59,012 bases of DNA from Gnetum montanum (GCA_015680685.1 MNCI01005283.1:13899-72910); one strand, 5' to 3'; counted from the first letter of the stretch, positions 32,719 to 45,338 are shown. The notes: generated by a model from the sequence alone, not told the origin. A program made the numbers and translations.

Positions 32719-33690
32719 CTAATCCTTAGGTCATGACGTTGTTTATTGAATGCCTTGTGCAACTCATTACATAACAGGGCAACTAGTCAATTTTCATCTA
32801 GGAAGTTAAGGGTTACTAACCGTTGTTTCTATGCTAGATCAAGGTCAAGGTTGAGGTCACATGTCATGGATAGTGTACAGAGTTCAGTTTGAATAGGAAG
32901 CATTGGTAATTTACCGTACACTAACTCATAGAGAGAGTAGCCTATAGGGAGTTTCTATGTGGAGTAGTATGCCCAAAGACCATCATTCAGTTTAGTGCTC
33001 TTGTCTCACCTAAATTTGCTAACAGTTCTTGTCAATATCTTCGTAATCTGCCTATTAGGAATTCTTCTTGACCGTTCACTTGAGGGTGGTATGGTGTAGT
33101 TAATTTATGCTTAACCCCTAACTGTTGCATTAATTTTTGAAAAGTTGCATCTGTGAAGTGGGTACCATTTTCTAAAATAAGTGCACGAGGCATACCAAAC
33201 CTGTTTATGATTTGTTGTTGAACAAATTGTGCAGCTGTAGGTGATGTACAATCCTTAACGGCAACTGCTTCTGCCCATTTAGTTAGGTAATCAACAACAA
33301 CAATGATATAGGCTTTTTCATTGGACACTGGTATAATTGGCCCCATAAAATCAATTCCCAAAATGTTGAAGGATTCTAATGGTTAGATCCATTGTTGCAA
33401 ACCCTCCATTATAGCAGTCATTCCCCCATCACGTTGATAGTGCTCACAAGATTGGACAAAGTGATGGGTGTCCTAAAATAATGTAGGCCAATAATATCCT
33501 GCAAGCAGGATCTTGATGGCCATTCATCTCCTAGCGTAATGACCCCCACAAGAACCCTCATGAGCATCTTGAAGAACTTGCAATTGATCTATATTGAAAA
33601 CACACCATCAAACCGAGCCATTGGGACACACTTTGTAAAGTTTCCCATTGATCTCCATAAGGTACTTGGCTCAGTGAAGAAACGGTTGTT
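32719..33690 (-). pseudogene. TE-D integrase remnant
   Basis: The zinc-binding part is near 33400-33660. The core (33032-33361) shows GIDFMGPI with the first Asp, LILENGTHF with Glu in place of the second Asp, and YHPQVNGQEE with the catalytic Glu. The C-terminal domain is cut by the N gap. Stops and a frameshift separate the zinc region from the core. Confidence 0.85.
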
Positions 33691-33862
33691 TCTTCTTAAG
33701 GTTTAACTCTTGTGGTGTTTGTTGGATGAGGAGATAGGTAAGAATGCTACTGTACCAATTTTTCTCCGTGGGTGATTGATTATTCACTGCACCAGCAAAG
33801 AGAAATTCATCAGGGAAATGATCAAAAATTAGATACTCATCCTCTTTGTTGTCCCATCGCAA

Positions 33863-34213
33863 CTAAGATAAATGATTAACAACTACATTCTTGGTGCCCT
33901 TGTGATCGATCATCGTTAAATCGAACTCTTGTAATATTACAAGCCATTGTATGATACGAGGGCTTACCATCGGCATATTCATGAGGAACCAAATTGCACT
34001 ATGATCTGTATGTATATATACTTTATATCCTAATACATAGTGTCTAAACTTTTCTAGTGTAAACACTATAGTCATTAATTCTTTCTTTGTGGTAGTGTAG
34101 TTAAGTTGTGCACCAGTGATACTTCTGCTTGTACAATGGATGTAATAAGGATGTTTCTGGTCATCTAATTGTGTAAGTGTGGCTCCTAAAGCATAGTTGG
34201 ACATGTCAGTCAT
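33863..34213 (-). pseudogene. TE-D RNase H
   Basis: A 116-codon open piece with TDMSNYALGATLTQ, TTTKKELMTIVFTLEKFRHY and HTDHSAIWFLM. The acidic residues expected for catalysis are present, so this domain looks the least damaged. It ends NVVVNHLS next to a stop, and 33671-33862 continues the connection toward integrase. Confidence 0.85.
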
Positions 34214-34270
34214 GATATGGAATGGTTTGGACTAGTCAAGAGCTTGTACAATGGGTGTTTCTACTAGCTT

Positions 34271-35092
34271 CTATTTTAGAGTTTGGAAAGCTAATTTGTA
34301 TTCCCTGGTCCACTCGAAAGGTACATCCTTTTTCGTTAATTCCACCAATGGTTTGAAAACCTTTGAAAAGTTCTCAATAAATCTCTTATAGTAGCTAGCA
34401 TGTCCAAGGAATGACCAAATATCTTTGATAGTTTCCGATTGATAGGTATTTCCTTGGATAATTTTGATTTTCTTAGGGTCCACCTCTATCCCTGTGTGTG
34501 AGATTTTGTGCCCTAGTACTACATCCTCTTGGACCATCAAATGGATTTTCTGCCAATTGAGCCTCAAATTGGTTTCTACACATTTTTTTAACACTTGCTC
34601 TAACCACTCCAAGGCTTGATCAAAGTTTTCTCCATAGGTGAAGAAATTTTCCATAAAGACTTCTACACCATTTCCTATCTATTTTTTGAAGATGCTTAGA
34701 ACTAATTGTTGAAATGTTGCAGGGGAATTGCACAATCCAAACCACATCTATTTGTGTGCAAACGTTCCCTAAGGACTAGTGAACGTAGTCTTGGCTTGGT
34801 CTTTTGGGGCTATTTGTAATTAATTATATCCACTATATTCATCCAAAAAACTATAGTAGCGATGCCCTGCAATGGTGTCTAAGACATGGTCAAAAAATGG
34901 CAATAGAAATTGATCTTTGAATGTTGCCATATTCAGTAGCCTGAAATCTATGCATACCCTCCATTTGCCTCGCTTTTTAAGCACAATAACTAAGGGGCTA
35001 ACCCATTCGCTATTAGCAATGGGGCATATGAACCTAGCCTTGAGAAGCTGTTTGATTTCTTCCTTAACTACTTGCTTTAGCTTAGGGTTCAA
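34271..35092 (-). pseudogene. TE-D reverse transcriptase remnant
   Basis: 34820-35092 carries SEWVSPLVIVLKKRGKWRVC and YYSFLDEYSGYN. 34271-34654 carries the palm motif VFMENFFTYGENFDQALEW, where the Asp pair of FMDDF is replaced by Glu-Asn, then LGHKISHTGIEVD and the connection domain. The pieces are separated by stops and a degraded FGLCNSPATFQ. Confidence 0.87.
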
Positions 35093-35626
35093 TCACCTCT
35101 ATGGTTGTCTTTGAGGCTTCATGGAGGGGTCAATGTAAATCCTATGTTGGCATATCCTAGGATCTATTTCAATTAATTCAGGATATGACCAAGCAAAGGC
35201 TTTTGACCATCTATTAATTACATTTAGCAGTTCTTATTTCTATTGAGGAGCAAGCTTAGCATTAATAATTACTAGTTTTTCGTTTTTAGGAAATGTATAT
35301 TCCATACTGGTGGACAATGGTTTTAGCTTGAGGGGCTCCTGCATAAATTTCTTAAGGATTTCCAACTTCCCCTAGTTGACATTTTCAAGGATAAGACATG
35401 GAAGTTGGTGGTGGACTTACTCTAATGCGTCTATGCTATCAATGTAAGCACAAGTCAAACCCTCAGTTGGTTCCATGCATATGAGTAAACTACTTTCTTG
35501 CTCAGCTATCAACCACTGGGTTCCTTCTTGTTGTGTGGCTGCTACATATAGGCATCTTTGTATGTTGATCACTTGTGCACACTGATTACATGCAGACAAT
35601 GTTAAACTTTGTACAAACAATGAACT

Positions 35627-36205
35627 CTACACGAAATTACACCCTATGTCACTATATGTGATGCATGGAAGCTTCTTCTTCTCGATCTTTCTGAATGTAT
35701 TTTCCTTTGATTTTTCTAGGGAAGGATCATGGATTCCTAAGCATGCGTCGATGGTGCTTAGCCATGCTCTTCCCATTACGATTGGGAAGTCCCCCTTACC
35801 ATTGTTCACCTAAATCACTAGGAAGTTAGCTAGGTACAATCACCCACAAACACTGATAACAATGTCTTCCACCAGTCCCAATGGGATAGTGATGAACTAG
35901 TTGGCCAACTCTAGATGGATGTTGTTCTTTTTCAATTGAGGCAAGTTCCAGACCTTGTACATTTCTTGAGAAATCAAGTTGACACTAGAACTTGAATCCA
36001 AAAGAGCCTTGCATGATGCATTTCCAGCAATTTGTAAGTATATCAGAGGTCTCCCAGGATCAAAGAATTTCCTAGGAAGATGACCAGCTTTGATCCAATC
36101 AATGACAACATGCGTTAGCATGACCATATGCGTTAAGTGTGGTGGTTGAGTTGAAGGAGGCTTCAAAGTTTTGATCGATACTAAGGCATCTAAGGAATCA
36201 GCCAC
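35627..36205 (-). pseudogene. TE-D aspartic protease remnant
   Basis: CKALLDSSSSVNLISQEMYK keeps the catalytic Asp but has Ser-Ser where Leu-Gly is expected. The downstream GDFPIVMGRAWLSTIDA matches TE-A. A stop near 35895 divides the two pieces. Confidence 0.8.
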
Positions 36206-36374
36206 TTGTGATTACAAGGGTTTGATTGGTCTGTTGGTTCTAAAGAAATGTCTTTTCTTCATGTGGTTGTGGAACCAATAGTAGGTTGAGAGTTAATAGC
36301 CCTTGTGGCATTACATTGTTGTGGCTAGGTAGGGATTTCACCTTGCATCATGGGAGCAGGTGGTAGTGGAGCTA

Positions 36375-38700
36375 TTAGTGGAAGAGATGTGGCCAGATGA
36401 GAAGGATAATATGCTTGCAGAATATCACCTCTAGAAGAGGGAGTCTCATAATACTCATGGGCTTGGTAGTAAGGTTGAGGAGTGACGTGACCAATAGAGT
36501 CACATGGGGAGATTGGATGCTACACGTAATATCCATACAGGTCAGGTTACTGGTAAGGATACTATTGCCTTGGTGGTGACATTTCCCATGATTGTGGGTG
36601 CTACCATTATTGATATTTCTCAATCGGTTGTGGTGGAGTTCCACTGGGATAATATGTTAAGGGTTGGTGGAACTGCCTTGGGTTACCTTGAGGATAAGAT
36701 AACCTTCAGGGTGTTTGTCATTTCTTTAATCATGGGTTGAGTGCATACACCCCAAACTCTTGCAAATGTGAGATTATAGGAAAAAATCCCTTAGGATGGT
36801 CATATTAACATATTTCACATCCACTATCATTGTCTGTTTCCAACTCCACAACCTCTTCAATGATGGCAACTTTGCCCTTACCCTTGCTACGTGCATGTTT
36901 AACTTCTCTTTTTTTTCTTTTCTCACTACCTTGCTCTCTAGACTCCTCTACTAGTTTAAGAACAATTTGAAATCTATTGTTTAGGGAATCCCACATTTGG
37001 TCTACCTTTGTCGAAACTTCTGATGTCATCTTTTGGATAAGTAAATTTTTCCTATTCACCATCTCTTCAAGTTGTGGCTCTTCTTCATCCTCACAAAATC
37101 TTACTCCCCTCTTTTGAAGGGAAGGATCTTGGTTATACTCTTTTGGACTTTCTCTCTTCTATAGCTTACTTTCTTCCTTAGCAACTTGCTCCAATAGTCT
37201 TTGAATTTAATAGGACCTAAGCTTAGATAGTCTCCCTTGGGCATAAGTCTTAAGGATCCTTCTCGTTTCATGCCTAAGCCCATCCATGAGATGGCGTAGT
37301 TGATCCCTTTGTGAATAACCATGATGCAGTTCTTCTCGTTTCATGCCTAAGCCCATCCACGAGATGGCGCATAGTATCAGCCCATGGAAGCATCCAAGGG
37401 TTCATGTCCTCCTTGTTTCTAGCCTTGGATTTGCTTTTGCAAGTTAGACACTAGGGAGTATGTTTGGTACTTGTCATTAAATAGTTCTAACATACTACTC
37501 CACCTACAAGTGGATTTTGGTTCTAAAGACCGGTACCAGCTTTCCACTTCTTTAACTAATGTCCATGGGAACAACTTAAGCTTTATCCATTCATTCTCTA
37601 TGTTCTATAAGGCACACAAATCATGGAATTCTTGTAAATGATTTTAAGGATTAGCGTTGTATCCCTCTTCAAATTGTGGGATATTGTTCATATCTAATCT
37701 CTTGATCCTACTATCTTTCTAGTTCCTTTTTGGAATTCTAACAACTTCAATTATGTCCAACATACTTCGAGTAGCAAGTAGGGTTCATCGTGATTATCTC
37801 ATCCATGGTTTCTATGATGCCTACATTGTTCCCTACTTTCCCTTCTTCTATGTCATGACTCTCTATAGTGCCCTCATCCCCTTTCCTGGTTGTTTTATTT
37901 ATGACTTCCACTTTACCTACATTTATCTCCATGGTCTTTTTCTTTATGACCATGTTTGGATATTGAAGGAGAGGATGAAGGTGAAGAAGAAGGTGAACCA
38001 TCACCATCACGGTGTCTGCTATCTTCTCTTCTGCAATCTTGGCCTTGATCACGATTTTGATTAGAATGTCCACCTTTATCATGAGTTCATGTTCCTTTTT
38101 TGAATCCTTTATATCTATGGGTATCAAAACCTGGGTTATGAATAATGGAATGAAGGTTCTAATACACAACCCCTTGGCCAAAGTCAACGGGAGGAACATC
38201 ATTGTGTGGGAGACTACCTGAGGTAGGTTCACCACCCTCATTTTTGCTTAAGACATGTGGGGCATCCTAGGAATACTTACCCTTCAAAGACTTATGATGT
38301 CTCTCCTGTTGCAAGTCCCTTTGATGTTGTGCTTATGTGGAATGGTATTCTCTCAAGTCATGGTCTTACACAACGTATTATGCATGTAAGTGCAGCATGC
38401 CAATTCATGTGAGAGCACGAAGAAGCATGCTTGGGACTGAATGATCAGGAGGTAACACTATGTTACCTTCTAAGTCTCGCCAACATAGTTGTTCATATTG
38501 ATGAAGGATAAAGGTGAAGTCTAGTATATACTCATCAAGATGAATATATACCACTGGAACTTGTTGAGGGACTGGCGGATCAACGTCATATGTATTACAC
38601 CGTCAACTGTTTCCTGTTTTAGACCTAGGTAGTGAGGTGCTTTCATACAAAGAAGAAGACATACTTTTCTATTCAGTGTGCAATGTATTCTTGTTTATTA
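36375..38700 (-). pseudogene. TE-D gag remnant
   Basis: Follows the primer site on the - strand. Readable pieces include a His/Asp/Ser-rich N-terminal part near 37750-38240 and a capsid-like part near 37400-37700 with PWMLPWADTM. The Lys/Glu-rich piece 36805-37062 matches TE-A. A Gln/Tyr-rich part lies near 36400-36700, read in another frame. Many stops are present and no clean start. Confidence 0.65.
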
Positions 38701-38779
38701 TTTTCTCAACCAACCCTAAGGGTTTGTTCCAATGATGTGAATGATTTCCTATGTTCTAATTAGCGCACAAATAACTAAG

Positions 38780-38797
38780 TCCTTGGCAATGATGCCA
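38780..38797 (-). other. TE-D primer-binding site, tRNA-Asp-like
   Basis: On the - strand TGGCATCATTGCCAAGGA, one base inside the 5' LTR. It is closer than TE-A to the Athila tRNA-Asp site, and every difference is a C/T or G/A transition. Confidence 0.7.
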
Positions 38798-38798
38798 A

Positions 38799-39827
38799 TG
38801 ATGAGTGGCAAGGTACCCCTATGCTCAACTATACGAATATGATTGTTTCATGCACGATTCAGTCAAATTCCAAGGACTAAGTGCTTATGTTCCCTTGTGG
38901 AACAAGGATAGGTTGGTTGATCGTTGTCTTCCCAAACTTACTTGTATGTCACGATTGTATGGTTAAGTAAGCTTGAGGTATATGATTTTTATATCTTCTA
39001 TGTTTTTATGTCCTATGCTAATAGGGAAAGAGAGAGATAATTAAGTGACTAATTTAACTGAACTACTGATTAACTAGGCTTTAACTTATCCTAACACTAG
39101 TATCCGTTCTCACTTGTCGTATACATCCTGAACCAGTGCAACACTACTAGGATTACCAAACACTAATCGTTACTGGGTTACCAAGTGTTACATGCATGCT
39201 CGAAGTGATTGTACTAAGTGTATTTTAATGATTTGCTTAATTGATCAAAATGAATTGCTACGCTAATAACAGAAATATAAAGTGCATAAAATAAAATAAA
39301 TGCATAAGAAAATAAAATAAAAGAAATGCGTAAGAAAAAAAAATCTCAAGTCCTACAAGGATGAATCAAAGAGCTCGTCTTTATTGTTGTACAGAATGTG
39401 TCCTCAGGTACACAATGCTCAAATAAAGATCCATCCACACTTCGACCTCCTGCTACAAGCACTTGGAAAATACTCTAACTTTCAAACAAACTACAAGAGT
39501 TTCACTACTTAACTGCTAAAAGACTTCTTTCCAATTGTGCGCTTGGGCATTGTATTTATAGACTTGGGAGCAACTACTTTAATAATTAGAGTAATCGCTC
39601 TAATAATTAGAATAACTGCTCCAATAATAACCACTCTAATTATTAGAGTAACCACTCCAATAATAACCACTCTAATAATTAAAGTAACCACTCTAATTAT
39701 TAGAGTAACCGCTCGAATAATAACTGCTCTACTAATTAGAGTAATCACTCCAATAATAACCGCTCTAATTATTGGAGTAACTACTCCAATAATAGCTGCT
39801 CTAATAATTAGAGTAACCGCTTCATCA
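38799..39827 (-). repeat. TE-D 5' LTR
   Basis: A 1029-bp LTR. On the + strand it begins TGATGAG and ends TTCATCA. U3 (39827 down to about 39565) is almost wholly minisatellite. The TATA box CTATAAATA is at 39553-39561. Confidence 0.9.
39567..39827. repeat. 36-bp minisatellite in TE-D 5' LTR, about 6 units
   Basis: Same degenerate palindromic unit as at 30126-30613, with about half as many copies. It directly precedes the TATA box on the element strand. Confidence 0.88.
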
Positions 39828-40019
39828 CATGGTAAATTCTTTATTCAAATTTTAACAAGTTCACAAACTATTAAAACAAGTTGGATTTCAAAAACTTGAG
39901 TAAAATTTAGCAAGCATAAACATTTCTATTTCAATAATATTAGGGAAGACCTTAATTCAAAGGCAAACCATTTATCTCCTAGTATTCCTCATCATTTATG
40001 ATACACAATTAGCAGAGAA

Positions 40020-40312
40020 TGAATGGGATGTCATCATTTGAGAGTTGAAATGAATAGATGGCTAAAATTTTCTCATTTATAAATAGATGGCTAAAAATTT
40101 TCATGAAGAATGAATATGCTGATTAGTACAAAATAATATTGAAAATGAATGCCACATTTTCTTGCAATGTCCTGCATTGGAGGGTATTAAACATAGATGC
40201 AATATTACAGTTGCAGAATTTGTTGATTTGTTTCACATGTTACCAAGGATACATGGTCATTTTCTTAATGCTATTTTCAAAACTCATAGCATGTATATTT
40301 ATGTTGTCTAAT
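40020..40312 (+). pseudogene. LINE C-terminal zinc-binding fragment
   Basis: A + strand frame reads CHHLRVEMNRW, then after degraded sequence ENECHIFLQCPALEGIKHRC and a short tail to TAA. The C/H spacing and the H-x-L-x-C-P form resemble the zinc-binding C-terminus of LINE RT proteins. It is a short fragment with no other domain next to it. Confidence 0.4.
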
Positions 40313-40539
40313 AGATTTGTTTCATTATTTGGTAGAGAGAATCTTTTTTTTTCTAAATTAATCAAATTTCAAAATTGATCCACTTATAATTAAACCCTTG
40401 CATTTTTTATGGAGAATGTTTTTATCAACATCATTATCCTAGCCTTCTCCCAACAAAATGAGGTTGGCTACATGAGTTTTTTTTTTATCATTCACCTCTA
40501 TGAAAAGATAGATCTTCATATATTTGTAATTTCTTCATA

Positions 40540-42530
40540 TTATCTTCAATTATTTTTATGTATTTTTTGGTCTTACTTTCACTTGCTTTCCTAGACCATT
40601 AGTGTAACAAGTTTTTTTTATAGGCTCATTGTCTAATCTTCTTTGCACATGTCCAAGCCGTCTTAGCTATAATTCTTGTAGCTTATTTAAAATAGAAACC
40701 ATTTCAAGTCTTCCTCTAATGTTTTTTTTATGTAGTAAATCTCTTCTACTAACATTGAACACCCATCTAAGAATTTACATTTTTGCCACATTGATTTGTT
40801 GTTAATGCCTCTTTTGTTTTACCCAATATTTAGCACCATATAAGATAGCATCCATGATTGCTATTATTTAAAATTTTCCTTTTAATTTTATTGGTATTCT
40901 TTTATCGCATAGAACATTAGTTGGTCTCCATTTTGACCATCCTGCTTGAATTCTCTTTCTTATATCTTTATCAATTTCATCATCTTATTGAAGGATTGAT
41001 CCTAGGTAACATGATTATTTGTAGTGAGAGACTCTTTGTTTTTGAATTATTACTTATATTTTACCACTATTTATGTTGTTATTATATTTCGTTCCTTATA
41101 TTCTATCTCACTTATTCTAATATTTAGCCTTTTGAGTCTAGACCATGTTTTCACTTCTCCATGTTAGAAGTAATATTTTCTTTAGTTATATCCATCTACA
41201 TATTATCATATCCAAATAGTATACATCAAGAAATTTTATTTTTTGTTTCTTTTGTTAATTCATCCATAGTAAATGAAAATAAGTAATATCTAAGCATTGG
41301 CCCTTGATGTAGATCTACCATGATTGAAAAATCAAATGTTGTTCTACAAGAAATTCTAATTTTACTAGTAGCTTCTTAATACATGTCTTAAGTCTCTTTA
41401 ATATATTTATTAGATATGTTTTTCCTCTACAAGGCCTACAAAATAATATCTACAGGTACTTTGTCACATGATTTTTCCAAGTTAATGAAGAACATATGAG
41501 AATTTATTTATCTTTTTTGAATTTCTCCATCAAATGTAGTATCAACAAAACAACCTATATAGTAGATCTCTATGGCATAAATACAAATTAATTAATTCAT
41601 ACTATTACTTCAAGTTTAAGATGCTGCTCTATGACTCTATCCCAACGCTTCATAACATGCTTCATTAGCTAGATCCTTTTATAGTTTGAACAACTTTGCA
41701 CATCCCCTTTATTTTTCTAGATAGAAACATTAATTGTTTTGCTCCAATTATTGCGAACTTCTCTAGTTCTTTAAATTTTTTTTTAATAATTCTATTAGCC
41801 AAGAAAATCCTATATCTCCTAGTGTTTTCCAAACTTCTATAGGAATGTTATCTGGTCTATTAGCTTTTCCAGTTTTCTTTTTTAATAATCATGTCTTCAC
41901 CTTAGAGAATAAAAGTTTATTAACCAAACCAAAATTTGGTTCTTCTTCTTAGATTTCTTCTATGGGAAAATTTTCATTTAATAAGTTTTAAAAATAAATT
42001 TTCCACCTATCCAAGATTTTATTATCTTTTACCAATATTCTTTCACTTGTCTCCTTGGAGCATTTGACATGATCAATGTTCTTACATTTCTTGTTTCTAA
42101 CTTTTGATAATTTATAAATAGAATTTTCTCGTTCTTTGATTCCTAATTTTTCATAAAAACTATCTAAGGTCTTAAACTTAGCTTTGACTCTTGCTACTAT
42201 TCTCTCCTTTTTTATAATTTTGTATATCAAATTACATTCTTGGCTAGCATTTTGTTATAATTCCTTAAAGTACATTTTTGTTATTTTGAATAGCATGATG
42301 CACTTCATCATTTCATTACCATATCTCCTTTGGAATGTACTCTTTGCCTTTCATTTCATCTAGTTTGTTCTTTCCATTTAGTTCCAAGTTAAATTTGTAA
42401 GTTCTTTCTTGAGGAAATTGTTCTCTAAATAAGGTGATGTTATCTTTCTTCAAGTTCCACCATTTTATACATTTATTTCCTTTTCTTTTTCTACCTTTAA
42501 AATGTGAAAATTTTTAGTAATTTTTTATTG
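40540..42530 (-). mobile_element. RTE-type LINE, 5'-truncated and dead
   Basis: On the - strand: WWNLKKDN near 42470, then the pre-RT region at 41988-42230 (YKLSKVRNKKCKNIDHVKC). RT follows near 41200-41500 with HMFFINLEKSCDKVP and LHQGPMLRYYLF, where the expected F-A-D-D box is degraded. The C-terminal part near 40620 reads RRLGHVQRRLDNEPIKK. This order and these motifs fit plant RTE LINEs. No endonuclease is visible upstream, so the copy is 5'-truncated. Fragments of the same family recur at 24118, 46740, 49400 and inside both PR-10 segments. Confidence 0.8.
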
Positions 42531-42673
42531 TATAGACTACAAGTCATGGTGTAGGTCGTGGTTAAAACCATAGATGATGATAAGGTAATGGTTAAGTATT
42601 TTTATTGTATCTATATTCTCTTCTATCTAGGCTATTGTAGATGATTTTTGAGGTCTTTAGCCTTACCGGCTGA

Positions 42674-43089
42674 TGTTAGCAGATCTAGCAGCAAAATATG
42701 AAATGAGATGAAAATAAAGAGCAATGGACATGAATATTTTATGTGGAAAAACCAGAAAGTGGGTAAAAAACATGGACAAATGTAGAAGGATCTTATTATC
42801 AAAAATGGGGATTACAACCTTCTCTCTTCATCACATGGAGAGAACAAGAAGAAGCCTCCCTCTCATGCAATAGAAGAAGAATGTAAGATGGGGATGGAAA
42901 GGGGATGTATGTGATGGATCTGAATTGAGGTGAGGGAGGTCCCTTTTATATTGGTGAAGGGACCCTTAAATAACTAATGATAACCACCCACTATTTTAAT
43001 AACCATAGCCAAATTTTAATAGGATAACCATAGCCAAATTTTAGCATGATAACCATGGGCTAAATTTATCATGATAACTATGGCCAACA
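42674..43089 (-). repeat. Copia 3' LTR
   Basis: On the - strand TGTTGGCC to CTGCTAACA. It is preceded by the polypurine tract CAAGTGGGAGAT (43090-43101). Confidence 0.92.
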
Positions 43090-43208
43090 ATCTCCCACTT
43101 GGAGATTTTGATTGAGGATCAATCATATCTCCACATCATCCTTTCTACCTTGCCATTCTACGTTGCTTATGCTTTTGCTAGGCCATATGAGCATCTATTC
43201 CAATGCTC

Positions 43209-43745
43209 TCATCCAAGATTTTCCATGTACTGACTGACTGCTCGCACTACTTGTGCAATGTCTAGTCTTGTACAAATCATAGCAAAAATTAGGCTTCCCA
43301 TTGTTGATGCATACGGTACTCGAGACATCTCATTCCTCTTGACTTTAATGCTAGGATACATCTCAGAGGATAATTTGAAATTAACAAGAAGTGGGGTAGA
43401 AATTGGCTTACAATCTTGCATGTTGAAGCATCACAAGATCTTACCCAAGTAGTTTTTCTAAGAAATCCAAATATTCTTGTTACTTTTATATTGGTGAATT
43501 TGCATCCCTAGAATCTTGTTTATTGGTCCCAAGTCCTTCATATCAAATTCCCTAGCCAACTGTGCCTTCAATTCTTGGATTTGCTCTTTGTTGGGGCCTA
43601 CAACCAACATGTCATCCACATACAATAGCAAAATAATGAAATTTTCATCAAACCTCTTGAAATATGTACAAGGGTTTGCATTGAGTCTATTGTACCCAAG
43701 GCTCATGATATATGAGTCAAATCTCTTGTACCAACACCTTGGCAC
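43209..43745 (-). pseudogene. Copia reverse transcriptase, C-terminal half
   Basis: 43458-43745 has the catalytic LLLYVDDMLVVGPN with both Asp and LAREFDMKDLGP. 43209-43421 continues with SRVPYASTMGSLIFAMICTR and ends at YMENLG, where the Copia RNase H should begin but is deleted. Stops lie between the pieces. Confidence 0.9.
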
Positions 43746-45030
43746 CTATTTGAGACTGCACAGAGATTTGTTCAACATGTAAACCAAGTTCTCTTTGCCT
43801 TCTTTTGTAAAACCTTCTGCAAATATCACATCTCTTCTAATGACAACCTTGTGGGTAGTGGGATCCCACAGGCAATACCCCTTAACTCCATCAGCTACCC
43901 TAAGAAGATACATTTCCTAGACTTTGGGTCCAACTTCAATCTTTCTTGGTCATTGTACATCACATACACAAAACTTCCAAATGTATGGAGATGAGAATAA
44001 ATAGCTAGCTTACCAATCCACATTTCCATTAGTGCTTTTAGATCAATTGTAGTTTATGGAGACCGATTGATAAAATAGCAAGCGGTATTGACTACTTCTG
44101 CCCAAAATGACTTGATTAGATTTGTAGCCCTCAATATTGATCTTGTTTTTTCCAACAAGGTTCTGTTCATCTATTTTGCCACTCCATTTTGTTGAGTGTG
44201 TGGTACTGTGAATTGCCCCTTCATGCCTTCTTGTTAAAAAAATGCATCAAATTCATCACTTGTATATTCTCCTCCATTATCCATCCTTAGACACTTGATC
44301 CTTTGTTCAGGACTCAAGTTCTACCCATGCTTTAAAAGCTTTGAACACTGAAAAGACATCCACCTTCCTTTTAATTGGATACACCCAACATCTCTTGAAG
44401 TAATCATCATTGAAAGATACAAAGTATCTTGCTTCTCCTAGGGAAGTGACTGGTTCTTGCCAAACATTAGAGTGTATCAAGTCCAAGATGCCTCTACTCT
44501 TAGCTATTGATGTGCTAAACTTTAATCTATGCTGCTTACTAATAACACAATGCTCACAAAATGGTAAACATATCAAATTGAGCCTAGGAAGTAGTTTTTT
44601 TAGAGAGAATCTTCAAACCTTGTTCTGACATATGACCAAGCTTTTGATGCCACAACATCGTTGATTCTTCTTTTGAACTAGTTGATGCAACAGAAGACTC
44701 TCCCACTTGATGTGTGTTCCCCAGAAGCATGTACAAATTTTCAGCAACCTTTTCTACCTTCATTACTACAAGTGCGCCTTTGGTAATCTTCAAGATCTCA
44801 TTCTCAATATGAGTTTTGCATCCAACATCATCTCGTTGTCCTAAAGACAATAGATTTTTCTTTAGGACCTCCACATGATGTACCTCTTGTTTGGTGCGAA
44901 TAGTGCCATCATACATCTTTATCTTGATAGTACTACTACTAGTGATTTTCAAAGCATGATCATTTCCCATGTACACAGATCCTTCTGAGATTGGTTTGTA
45001 CTGATAAAACCATTCTCTTCGAGAGGTCAT
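43746..45030 (-). pseudogene. Copia pre-integrase and integrase
   Basis: 44584-45030 carries the end of protease/pre-integrase: VEVLKKNLLSLGQRDDVGC and MLWHQKLGHMSEQGLKILSK. 44307-44576 begins integrase with FCEHCVISKQHRLKF. It continues through a core with HTQQNGVAK near 44190 and ends near 43790 with RRDVIFAEGF. The following several hundred bases of a normal Copia, holding the RT N-terminus, are absent. The join is into SLCSLK, just before 43745. Confidence 0.88.
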
Positions 45031-45204
45031 GTGTCATGTTGCTCTTGAATCCAAGATCCAAGCATCAATGAGCTTCTATCTACCTTCAGCAATAGTTGCC
45101 TCACTGTATAGAACATCACCATCATATGAGGTACTTGCCACATTCGTGACCTCTTGTGGCCTTTCTCCAATAGCTACCTGGCAATTATCTTTACTCAAAA
45201 TTGT

Positions 45205-45290
45205 CTATATCTTCATTTTCCACAATGTGAAGTTTATTCCATTGAATGTATCTATTTCGTATTTGCTAGCCATTTTGTAAAATTTGTATG
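45205..45290 (-). pseudogene. Copia gag start
   Basis: MASKYEIDTFNGINFTLWKM is a typical Copia gag N-terminus (substrate-like F-x-G-x-N-F-x-x-W). It breaks off after about 25 residues, and the frame then resumes in the pre-integrase region, so most of gag is deleted. Confidence 0.85.
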
Positions 45291-45322
45291 CAGGATCTAC
45301 AACACTTCCATAGACTATGAAC

Positions 45323-45338
45323 GTGGCTCTAATACCAC
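45323..45338 (-). other. Copia primer-binding site, tRNA-iMet type
   Basis: On the - strand TGGTATTAGAGCCACG next to the LTR end. This is the usual TGGTATCAGAGC with one C-to-T change. Confidence 0.9.

Larger units (their letters stand above)
29565..39827 (-). mobile_element. TE-D: Athila-like Ty3 element with minisatellite U3
   Basis: Second Athila-like element, on the - strand: 5' LTR (39827-38799), tRNA-Asp-like primer site, gag, protease, RT, RNase H, integrase (with an N gap), third-frame remnant, and a 3' LTR lacking its distal ~220 bp. Protein motifs are close to TE-A in every domain. LTR ends are TGATGA...CTCATCA. No target duplication can be read because the 3' LTR is truncated. Catalytic residues are lost in protease, RT and integrase. 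Confidence 0.9.

Noticed and set aside
32172-32762. Long open frames across 32245-32718
   Set aside because: They consist almost entirely of N.
37753-38064. 103-codon + strand frame with hydrophobic and His-rich parts
   Set aside because: It is the antisense shadow of the TE-D gag region, whose - strand fits the element order.
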